NCBI GenBank assembly: GCA_028711205.1
Contig: JAQTSP010000177.1
Location: forward strand, 1 to 5,040
Source of the DNA: Eubacteriales bacterium
GTDB taxonomy: Bacteria; Bacillota; Clostridia; Christensenellales; SZUA-584
Direction: 5' to 3'
DNA length: 5,040 bases
The translations under genes and the position numbers were made by a program. A model generated the notes under the pieces. It was not told the origin of the DNA and ran no database searches. It worked only from the letters and a program-made list of their open reading frames with translations. Below, piece by piece: positions 1 through 4,762 of the stretch (positions are counted from its first letter, which is position 1; the number at the start of each line of letters is the position of its first letter).

Positions 1-362
1 CACAAAAAGACTTGAGAGAAGTCCAGACCGCTAAAGCGGCCATCGCGGCCGGCTTGAAGTCGCTGCTGCATCACGCGCAAAAAGACATCTCGGACGTCAG
101 TAAGATATACCTGGCCGGCGGTTTCGGCAATTATATGGACGAGCAAAGCGCGATACGTATTGGCCTGCTGCCACGCGAGGCGTTGGGGCGTATACAGACG
201 ATCGGCAACGCAGCGGGAGCAGGTGCGATTATGGCGCTTTTGAACGAACAGTACAAAAATATGAGCGCGCAGATCGCCAAGTCCGGAGAACACGTCGAGC
301 TTGGGCACAACCCGTATTTTTCCGACCAGTATATCGAAAATATGATCTTCCCGGGCCGGTAA
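1..362 (+). CDS. RACo-like corrinoid-activation protein, ASKHA/DUF4445 C-terminus (5' partial)
   Basis: The reading frame is open from the left edge (first full codon at base 3) to TAA at 360-362, giving 119 residues that begin QKDLREVQTAKAAI. This is the C-terminal part of the DUF4445/ASKHA family, whose best-known member is RACo, the ATP-dependent reductive activator of corrinoid/iron-sulfur protein. Visible family marks are the QKD-REVQ-AKAAI helix, the AGGFGNYMDEQSAIRIGLLP segment, a GNAAGAGA nucleotide-fold motif and a final YIENMIFP tail. Full-length members are roughly 600 residues with an N-terminal 2Fe-2S ferredoxin domain, which would lie to the left of the window. The family uses ATP to bring corrinoid cofactors back to the Co(I) state for methyl transfer. 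The true partner (acetogenic CoFeSP or a methylamine/O-demethylase corrinoid protein) cannot be told from this piece. The TTG at base 12 is an internal codon, not a start. Confidence 0.9.
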   Translation, partial: QKDLREVQTAKAAIAAGLKSLLHHAQKDISDVSKIYLAGGFGNYMDEQSAIRIGLLPREALGRIQTIGNAAGAGAIMALLNEQYKNMSAQIAKSGEHVELGHNPYFSDQYIENMIFPGR

Positions 363-480
363 ATTCAATTATCGTATCGAAATAGCCACATAACAGACGG
401 ATCATCAGCATCGTATTACCGCATTAATTTCTTGCGTATCCATCATAAACCAAAAAAAATATAAAATATCAGAATAGTTA

Positions 481-509
481 TTGACATATGTTCAAAACTA
501 CTCTATAAT
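481..509 (+). promoter_or_regulatory. Consensus sigma-A promoter for the DUF5320 gene pair
   Basis: TTGACA at 481-486 and TATAAT at 504-509 are separated by exactly 17 bases, a perfect match to the vegetative consensus. An A/T-rich stretch with an A8 run lies just upstream (about 450-480) and could act as an UP element. Transcription should start near 516, leaving a leader of about 65 bases before the ATG at 583. The -35 element overlaps a short palindrome, ACATATGT (484-491), flanked by TTGA/TCAA-like arms, which might bind a regulator, but the dyad is imperfect. Confidence 0.88.
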
Positions 510-520
510 CAGTTATGGGT

Positions 521-550
521 ATAAGCCAATAATTATCGCATAAGCTAATA
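521..550 (+). repeat. Direct repeat ATAAGCYAATA x2 in the leader, possible operator
   Basis: ATAAGCCAATA (521-531) and ATAAGCTAATA (540-550) match at 10 of 11 positions and start 19 bases apart, close to two helical turns. They lie just after the expected transcription start and before the ribosome binding site. This spacing would suit a DNA-binding regulator acting as a roadblock on the same face of the helix. The repeats are seen in the sequence; the operator role is inference, and chance similarity in AT-rich DNA is possible. Confidence 0.4.
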
Positions 551-582
551 CTGTGTTATTAATTAAAAGGGAGTGTGTTGAG

Positions 583-783
583 ATGCCGGGAAGAGATGGA
601 ACAGGCCCAACCGGTCAGGGACCTGCAGGCGGCAGAAGAGGCCAAGGCCAAGGCAGGATGGGCGCAGGCCCCAGCGGTTACTGTGTATGTCCGAAATGCG
701 GCGCAAAGGTGGTCCACCGGCCGGGGATTCCCTGCAGCGCGGTCGACTGCCCGCAATGCGGGGCTAAAATGGTCAGAGGCTGA
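583..783 (+). CDS. Small Gly-rich protein with DUF5320-like head and Cys-rich zinc-ribbon-like tail
   Basis: This is a 66-residue protein starting at ATG 583, chosen because AGGGAG (568-573) lies 9 bases upstream and because the product then begins MPGRDGTGP, the same head as the next gene. Residues 1-32 are Gly/Pro/Arg-rich with the pattern MPxxDGTGPxGxGPxxGR. Residues 34-59 carry six cysteines: C34, C36 and C39 in CVCPKCG, C51 in GIPC, and C56 and C59 in CPQCGA. Two CPxCG knuckles are typical of a zinc ribbon or a small Fe-S site. Family knowledge: short MPxxDGTGP proteins occur in anaerobes, often near NifX/NifB-like or Mrp/NBP35 genes, and their function is not established. The gene is first in a two-gene unit, 43 bases before the second, behind a consensus promoter. 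A metal- or Fe-S-binding role is inferred from the cysteines only. Confidence 0.8.
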   Translation: MPGRDGTGPTGQGPAGGRRGQGQGRMGAGPSGYCVCPKCGAKVVHRPGIPCSAVDCPQCGAKMVRG

Positions 784-826
784 TAAATGGATAAACAGAA
801 AAACGGAAAAACAGGAGGTGAATAAA

Positions 827-1132
827 ATGCCGAGAGGAGACGGAACGGGCCCTATGGGAATGGGGCCGATGACGGGACGCGGCGCGGGCTATTGCACGGG
901 CTATGCGGCGCCCGGATTCGCGAATGGCGGATTTGGTATGGGCCGCGGACGCGGTTTCAGAAGGATGTACCATATGACGGGGCAGCCGGGCTTTATACGC
1001 TATGGCTATCCGGCAGGCGCGGGTACATATGACACTGTTGATGAAAAGCAGGTGCTTGAAAACGAGGCCGCATATCTTAAAAAACAGCTTGCGCAGGTAC
1101 GCGAAAGGCTTGATGGCCTTGACAAAGGATAA
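827..1132 (+). CDS. DUF5320 domain-containing protein
   Basis: This 101-residue protein starts at ATG 827 with a near-perfect AGGAGGTG (813-820) six bases upstream. Residues 1-24 (MPRGDGTGPMGMGPMTGRG, then AGYC with Cys23) match the DUF5320 signature. Residues 25-66 are a low-complexity Gly/Arg/Tyr/Met-rich segment including GMGRGRGFRR. Residues 71-98 form a charged, heptad-like helix (VDEKQVLENEAAYLKKQL onward), which probably makes a coiled coil for oligomerisation. DUF5320 proteins are usually about 100 residues with this head plus coiled-coil plan, and their function is unknown. Longer upstream extension of this frame overlaps the preceding gene and has no matching ribosome binding site, so it was not used. 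The gene is likely co-transcribed with the cysteine-rich gene before it and followed directly by terminator-like hairpins. Confidence 0.85.
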   Translation: MPRGDGTGPMGMGPMTGRGAGYCTGYAAPGFANGGFGMGRGRGFRRMYHMTGQPGFIRYGYPAGAGTYDTVDEKQVLENEAAYLKKQLAQVRERLDGLDKG

Positions 1133-1139
1133 TCGGTTA

Positions 1140-1172
1140 AAGAAGAGGCAGAGGATTTTCCTGCTTCTTTTT
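1140..1172 (+). terminator. Hairpin with T-run after the DUF5320 gene
   Basis: The arm AAGAAGAGGCAG (1140-1151) pairs with CTGCTTCTTTTT (1161-1172), 12 pairs including two G-U, around a 9-base loop. It begins 8 bases after the stop codon. The U-run forms the descending end of the stem, as in many intrinsic terminators that can also be drawn with a shorter stem. On the minus strand the G-U pairs become mismatches, so it should favour + strand transcripts. Confidence 0.55.
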
Positions 1173-1186
1173 GTATGACTTTGCCT

Positions 1187-1225
1187 GTATAATAAATGCC
1201 CCCGGCCGGGGGGCATTTATTATAC
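1187..1225. terminator. Bidirectional terminator between convergent genes
   Basis: A perfect 17-base-pair stem joins 1187-1203 with 1209-1225 around the loop GGCCG (1204-1208). Its core is TGCCCCC/GGGGGCA, flanked by AATAAA on the left and TTTATT on the right, so each strand reads a GC-rich stem followed by a U-rich stretch. It lies 54 bases after the + strand DUF5320 stop and 5 bases after the minus-strand HtrA stop. This is the classic position for a shared terminator of two converging units. Confidence 0.85.
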
Positions 1226-1229
1226 CTGT

Positions 1230-2498
1230 CTATGACCCGCTCAATTCGACGTTGAGCTCAAACGTGCTGCCGTCTCGTTCGACCGTGATGGTGACAGTGT
1301 CGCCCGGCAGATGCGAATAGAGCTGTTCTTTTAGTTTGAGTATTGTGTTGACCTCTATGCCGTCGACCTTGGTGATGATGTCGCCGACGTCAAGGCCCTT
1401 CTCGTAAGCGTCCGACGACTCATCGATACTATAGACATATACGCCGTATTCCAAAGTCAGGTCTTCATAACTGTAGTAGTTTAACAGCTCTTTATCGATG
1501 ACCGATACGCCAAGCTGTGCCTGCTGAAATTCGCCCGTTTCGATGATCTGTTCGATGATCGGTATGGCGGCGTTGATCGGTATCGCGAACCCCATGCCTT
1601 CACTGCTTGTCAGTTTATAGGTATTGATGCCGACCACCTGGCCGTCAAGGTTGAGGAGCGGTCCGCCGCTGTTTCCTGAATTGATCGCCGCGTCGGTCTG
1701 GATAAGGTTTTCCGCGATCTGTGTGTCGCTGATAAGTATGCTTCTGTCAAGTGCGCTGATGATGCCCGCGGTCATGCTTCTTGTGTATTCCAGCCCAAGC
1801 GGATTGCCGATCGCGATCGCGACTTCGCCGACGGATACGTCGTCGGAATCACCGAGATTTGCCGCGGTCAGGCCGCTGGCATCGATTTTGATGATCGCCA
1901 GGTCCATGCTTTCGTCCGCGAACAGCACTTCGGCGTCGTATTCCGAGCCGTCTATCAGCGTGACGGTGATGGACGTGGGGTTGCTTGAGACCACATGCTG
2001 ATTGGTGAGTATCAGCCCGTCGCTGCTGACGATGACGCCTGTGCCGATGCCCTCGACTTCGAAGCTCTGCCGGTACATCTCAATGGTTTCGATCGTTCTG
2101 ACGCTGACGACAGAGGGCATCACCGTTTCCGCAATGCTCTGTACCGCTGTTGAATAATCTGTCGTGACCAGATTGACCTCGTTATATGTTGTTTCCTGTA
2201 CCGAATCGTCGCTCTCCGCCGTACTTGTATCAAGTTCGAGTGACGCGGTATAGCTTTCAAGCTCTGCCGATATGGCTTCATCGATATAATCCTCTGCCGA
2301 TGCGGTAAGCGCTGTGCCGTTTGATCCGTATTCAAGGTACAGGCTGACCGCGCCGCCGCCCAAAACAGAGCCTATGATCGCTCCGACGAGTATCAGCACA
2401 AAGACTCTTGCGCCTTTGGGCCCTTTTTTTTCTTTTGGCTGACCAACATTTGGGTCATAACCTTGTCCTGCATTGTTATTGTAAGCGTTGTAATCCAT
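1230..2498 (-). CDS. HtrA/DegP-like membrane-anchored serine protease with PDZ domain
   Basis: A 422-residue protein of the S1C (HtrA/DegP) family. Residues 1-30 are a polar, Asn/Gly/Lys-rich cytoplasmic tail. Residues about 31-56 form a single membrane anchor (RVFVLILVGAIIGSVLGGG), and residues 60-115 an acidic linker. The protease domain covers about 116-320 with the triad His168 (TNQHVV), Asp199 (ESMDLAIIKI) and Ser277 (NSGNSGGPLL); the oxyanion-loop residues are intact. A PDZ domain covers about 325-420, with AQLGV at its start and KGLDVGDIITKVDG inside. This is the usual length and order for Gram-positive HtrA/YkdA-type enzymes, which degrade or refold misfolded exported proteins on the outer membrane face. 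The start at 2498 is chosen over an ATG 12 codons upstream because GGGAGGGAG sits directly before it. Regulation is probably from a promoter near 2607. No CssRS-type site was recognised. Confidence 0.95.
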   Translation of the reverse strand: MDYNAYNNNAGQGYDPNVGQPKEKKGPKGARVFVLILVGAIIGSVLGGGAVSLYLEYGSNGTALTASAEDYIDEAISAELESYTASLELDTSTAESDDSVQETTYNEVNLVTTDYSTAVQSIAETVMPSVVSVRTIETIEMYRQSFEVEGIGTGVIVSSDGLILTNQHVVSSNPTSITVTLIDGSEYDAEVLFADESMDLAIIKIDASGLTAANLGDSDDVSVGEVAIAIGNPLGLEYTRSMTAGIISALDRSILISDTQIAENLIQTDAAINSGNSGGPLLNLDGQVVGINTYKLTSSEGMGFAIPINAAIPIIEQIIETGEFQQAQLGVSVIDKELLNYYSYEDLTLEYGVYVYSIDESSDAYEKGLDVGDIITKVDGIEVNTILKLKEQLYSHLPGDTVTITVERDGSTFELNVELSGS

Positions 2499-2503
2499 TG
2501 TAT

Positions 2504-2512
2504 CTCCCTCCC
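2504..2512 (-). promoter_or_regulatory. Ribosome binding site that fixes the HtrA start
   Basis: Read on the minus strand this is GGGAGGGAG, five bases before the ATG at 2498-2496. The upstream in-frame ATG at 2534 has only the A/T-rich run TGATAAAAATT-like sequence around it and no purine-rich site at the right distance, so the shorter protein is preferred. Confidence 0.75.
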
Positions 2513-2536
2513 GCTTTGTTAAAATTTTTATCATTT

Positions 2537-2552
2537 CACTGCTTTGCCAGTG
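2537..2552. repeat. Short inverted repeat in the HtrA leader
   Basis: CACTG (2537-2541) and CAGTG (2548-2552) are exact inverted copies around a 6-base spacer. It lies between the likely HtrA promoter and its start codon, about 40 bases upstream of the ATG. It could be a small regulator site or an RNA hairpin, but five-base arms are weak evidence. Confidence 0.25.
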
Positions 2553-2606
2553 TATATCGTCAAGATAACGCGAAGTTCACAATCTCATGAAGCATTTATT
2601 AACATT

Positions 2607-2615
2607 ATTATAGCA
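2607..2615 (-). promoter_or_regulatory. Extended -10 promoter element upstream of HtrA
   Basis: On the minus strand the sequence reads TGCTATAAT, a perfect TATAAT with the TGn extension that can compensate for a poor -35. No good -35 hexamer is present 17 bases upstream. Transcription would start near 2600, giving a leader of about 100 bases before the HtrA ATG. No clear terminator hairpin separates this point from the end of the lipoprotein gene at 2646, so read-through from that gene is also possible. Confidence 0.5.
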
Positions 2616-2645
2616 AAAAGAAAGCGCCAGGTGTATATTTTTCTG

Positions 2646-4544
2646 TTAACGATGGCCTCCGCCCGGATTGTTCATCATGTTGCCGCCGCCTGTTGCGCCG
2701 GAGCCGACGCTGGTGATGATACTTGATACCGTGAAGGTGGAGACCTCGCTGCCGCCCGAATATGTGCCGCCGGTATAAAGGCCGTTGGTATCGGCGCCGG
2801 ACGCGTTGCCGCCCGAATAGACGGTGTACGAGGCGCCGTTTTCAAGGCCGGGCGAAGAGAACACGATGGACTGATATTGCTTAGCGGGCGCGAAAGTCAG
2901 CAGTTCTTCGCCGTCTTCGGTTTCGATGTGGATGAGCGTGCCGGCCGACTGTGTCGAATCGCAGGTCATGAACAGCGAATACTGCGCGGACGAGGTGCCG
3001 GGGGCAAGGGCCATGCCCGAGCTGCCGACAGCAACGAGAAAGCCGCCGTCCATCTGGAACGAAACGAAATCGAGCGGTCCGTTGCCGCTGTCCGTCGGGC
3101 CGTTGACGATCACGGTACCGTCCGTCATCGTAACAGTGCCGTTCGCATCGATACCGTCGCCGCCCGCGTTGATGACGACATATCCGCCGCCGATATCAAG
3201 CGTGTAGTCACCGCTGCTGCTGAAATCGTTTTGCCCCGGCCGCCCGTCGACCGATGAGCTGTCGTTGCCGCCCGCTGTATTGATGCCGTCGTCGCTTGCG
3301 GTAATATCGGTATTTCCGCCGTCGATCGTGATCGCTGCGCTTTCGATGCCCTCGTACGATTTTGTGATGGTGATGTCGCCGCCGCCGATGCTGAGCGCCG
3401 TGCCTGAATGGATGCCGTCATCGCCCGAGCTGATCGCGATCGTGCCGCCGCCTATCGTGATGCTGTCGTTGGTATGTATCGCGTCGTCTGACGAATCAAT
3501 GCTGATCGTACCGCCCGTGATCGTGATATCCACGGCCGCCTTGATGCCCTTGGCGCTGTCGCCGCTCTCATCATCGCCCCAATCGCCCCAGTCGCTGCCG
3601 GTGCTGCTGCCCACGCTTCCGCCGCCGGAGGATATCGTGATATCACCGCCGCTGATCAGCACGCTTGTCTCGGCCTGAATGCCGTCCAGGCCCGCCGTGA
3701 TATCAAGCGTGCCGCCTTCAATGGCGATATAGCCTTCTCCGTCGTCGGTGCCGTTGCTCGATTCGATACCGTCGGCTGCCGCCATGACCGTGATGGTGCC
3801 GTCTTTGACGGCGACGCAGTCCTTGCCTTTCAGGCCGTCAGACGCGGCGGTGACGGTGATGGCGCCGCCCGTTATTTTCAGGTCGTCCTTGCTCTGTATG
3901 CCGTTTTGATAGTTCGCGCTGATGGTGAGCGAACCGCCGCCGTTGATCGTCAGGTCGTCTTTACTGAATATCGCGGCGCTTGGCTCTTCCTCTTCCGTGT
4001 CATCCAGTACGTAGTTGCTGCCGTCCGTGACACTGTTATCTGTCCCGTCCGCCAGTATCAGTATCACCTTATCGGCGCTTTTGATATAAATGGGTGCGCT
4101 TGTCTCACAGGTGATTGACGCCCCGTTGAGTACCAGCCTGACGATGTTATCATCCGCGGCGTCGACGATGACCTGCCCGTCGCTCAATGTACCGCTCAAT
4201 ACGTATGTGCCTGCAGCTGTGATGGTGACAGTACTGCCGCTGACCGCCGCGCCATCTTTGTCGGTCTCTGCCGAATCGCCGTTTAACGTGATAGCGATGG
4301 CGTCTGTGCTGCTCCAGCTGTCGTCGAGATCGTCGCTGTCATATTCGACCGAGATATCAAAATATGTGCTGTTGACTGTTGTGACGCTGTCTTCTGACCC
4401 ATCGGTGCTGCCGGCCGCATCACTGGTTGTTGCCGGATCCGTGCCGTCAGAATTATTGGACGTACAGCCGGATATGACCGGAACGCACAATAATATAATA
4501 AGCATTACGCATAATATTGTCTTTTTTGTTTTCTTGATTGCCAT
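2646..4544 (-). CDS. Beta-helix lipoprotein, Cthe_2159-type carbohydrate-binding domain
   Basis: A 632-residue secreted lipoprotein. Residues 1-26 are a lipoprotein signal peptide: KK-KK basic head, hydrophobic core, lipobox ISGC with the lipidated Cys27. Residues 28-60 are a Ser/Thr/Asp/Gly-rich tether. From about 61 the sequence follows the Cthe_2159 family (carbohydrate-binding domain-containing protein): FDISVEYDSDDLDDSW, then VSGSTVTITAAGTYVLSGTL, then about ten beta-helix rungs of 21-23 residues with the pattern IxGGxIxIxxxxDGIxxxx. DGI-type corners are near 214, 236, 258, 287, 332, 354, 377, 398, 419 and 463. Two longer loops interrupt the ladder, at about 307-332 (acidic, with DWGDWGDD) and 424-447. 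The end (616-632) is Gly-rich. The founding member binds polygalacturonate-like polymers with calcium; ligand here is unknown. The start at 4544 is set by AAGGAAGGA and the signal peptide. The last gene before HtrA, it probably belongs with the DUF4956 unit. Confidence 0.9.
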   Translation of the reverse strand: MAIKKTKKTILCVMLIILLCVPVISGCTSNNSDGTDPATTSDAAGSTDGSEDSVTTVNSTYFDISVEYDSDDLDDSWSSTDAIAITLNGDSAETDKDGAAVSGSTVTITAAGTYVLSGTLSDGQVIVDAADDNIVRLVLNGASITCETSAPIYIKSADKVILILADGTDNSVTDGSNYVLDDTEEEEPSAAIFSKDDLTINGGGSLTISANYQNGIQSKDDLKITGGAITVTAASDGLKGKDCVAVKDGTITVMAAADGIESSNGTDDGEGYIAIEGGTLDITAGLDGIQAETSVLISGGDITISSGGGSVGSSTGSDWGDWGDDESGDSAKGIKAAVDITITGGTISIDSSDDAIHTNDSITIGGGTIAISSGDDGIHSGTALSIGGGDITITKSYEGIESAAITIDGGNTDITASDDGINTAGGNDSSSVDGRPGQNDFSSSGDYTLDIGGGYVVINAGGDGIDANGTVTMTDGTVIVNGPTDSGNGPLDFVSFQMDGGFLVAVGSSGMALAPGTSSAQYSLFMTCDSTQSAGTLIHIETEDGEELLTFAPAKQYQSIVFSSPGLENGASYTVYSGGNASGADTNGLYTGGTYSGGSEVSTFTVSSIITSVGSGATGGGNMMNNPGGGHR

Positions 4545-4550
4545 TGTTTT

Positions 4551-4560
4551 TCCTTCCTTT
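4551..4560 (-). promoter_or_regulatory. Ribosome binding site that fixes the lipoprotein start
   Basis: The minus strand reads AAAGGAAGGA, with the GGAAGG core seven bases before the ATG at 4544-4542. Starting here gives a standard lipoprotein signal peptide, whereas starting at the in-frame upstream ATG (4616) would add 24 polar residues before it. Confidence 0.75.
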
Positions 4561-4575
4561 GCGGCGAGACGCCGC
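4561..4575. repeat. GC-rich hairpin in the lipoprotein leader
   Basis: GCGGCG (4561-4566) and CGCCGC (4570-4575) pair perfectly around a 3-base loop. On the mRNA of the lipoprotein gene this hairpin ends immediately before the ribosome binding site. It has no U-run in that direction, so it is not an intrinsic terminator. It might affect mRNA stability or start-site access, or mark a processing point between the small membrane gene and the lipoprotein gene. Confidence 0.45.
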
Positions 4576-4602
4576 TTTAAGTTTTCGCAGTGTTGATAAA
4601 AA

Positions 4603-4608
4603 ATTATA
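4603..4608 (-). promoter_or_regulatory. Possible -10 element before the lipoprotein gene
   Basis: The minus strand has a perfect TATAAT in an A/T-rich stretch about 60 bases before the lipoprotein ATG. No recognisable -35 hexamer stands 16-18 bases upstream and there is no TGn extension. It could give the lipoprotein extra transcription independent of the DUF4956 gene, but may be chance. Confidence 0.3.
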
Positions 4609-4643
4609 CACCTCAATTAATAAAACCGCCACCTCATTCCGGC

Positions 4644-4748
4644 TCATGTATAAAACAGCGCGCTTAAGATGTTGTATCCAATGATGAGCGAAACGATCAT
4701 GAGTATGGCGAATATGATGGCCGCCGCTCTTTTTATAATACCTGCCAT
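4644..4748 (-). CDS. 34-residue single-helix membrane protein (unrecognised)
   Basis: A short frame from ATG (4748-4746) to TGA (4646-4644). The product begins MAGIIKRAAAIIFAILM and ends with YNILSALFYT. Lys6 and Arg7 precede an unbroken hydrophobic stretch (about residues 8-31), so it should be one membrane helix with the N-terminus inside. A possible ribosome binding site AGGGAG lies 10 bases upstream and overlaps the stop codon of the DUF4956 gene, which points to translational coupling. It sits between DUF4956 and the beta-helix lipoprotein, 14 bases after the former's stop. I do not recognise a family. It could be a subunit or regulator of the DUF4956 membrane protein, or a spurious frame, but the codon choice, charge placement and tight packing favour a real gene. 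Confidence 0.6.
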   Translation of the reverse strand: MAGIIKRAAAIIFAILMIVSLIIGYNILSALFYT

Positions 4749-4762
4749 ATCTGCCAGACTCC

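Noticed and set aside
363..480. Search for a terminator or small RNA after the corrinoid-activator gene
   Set aside because: No GC-rich stem followed by a T-run is visible here; the stretch is AT-rich with an A8 run and only the promoter region at its right end can be supported.
575..826. Longer upstream version of the DUF5320 gene starting near 575
   Set aside because: The extension overlaps the whole cysteine-rich gene in another frame. The AGGAGGTG at 813-820 and the family-type MPRGDGTGP start at 827 settle the start.
773..1216. Minus-strand frame of 147 codons over the DUF5320 gene
   Set aside because: It runs through the bidirectional terminator and is antisense to a clear DUF5320 protein with a strong ribosome binding site. 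The sequence has no recognisable feature.
1624..2001. + strand frame of 125 codons inside the HtrA gene
   Set aside because: It is antisense to the catalytic domain, whose triad and motifs are intact on the minus strand. The antisense product is a Ser/Pro/Leu-rich mixture with no start signal.
2646..4544. Tandem repeats in the lipoprotein gene as a DNA-level repeat array
   Set aside because: The similarity is at the protein level (GGxIxI and DGI corners) and the DNA copies differ too much for a true tandem DNA repeat or CRISPR-like array. It reflects a beta-helix ladder.
2877..4596. Several + strand frames of 70-168 codons antisense to the lipoprotein gene
   Set aside because: They mirror the GC-rich, repetitive Gly/Asp/Ser/Thr codons of the lipoprotein on the opposite strand. 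None has a plausible start site or family-like sequence, and the minus-strand product has a lipobox and beta-helix rungs.
4453..4647. Minus-strand frame of 64 codons whose ATG overlaps the TGA of the 34-residue gene
   Set aside because: It has no ribosome binding site at the right distance, its second half lies out of frame inside the lipoprotein signal region, and the product is a Lys/Asn-rich mixture without a recognisable fold. The lipoprotein start with its signal peptide explains this region better.
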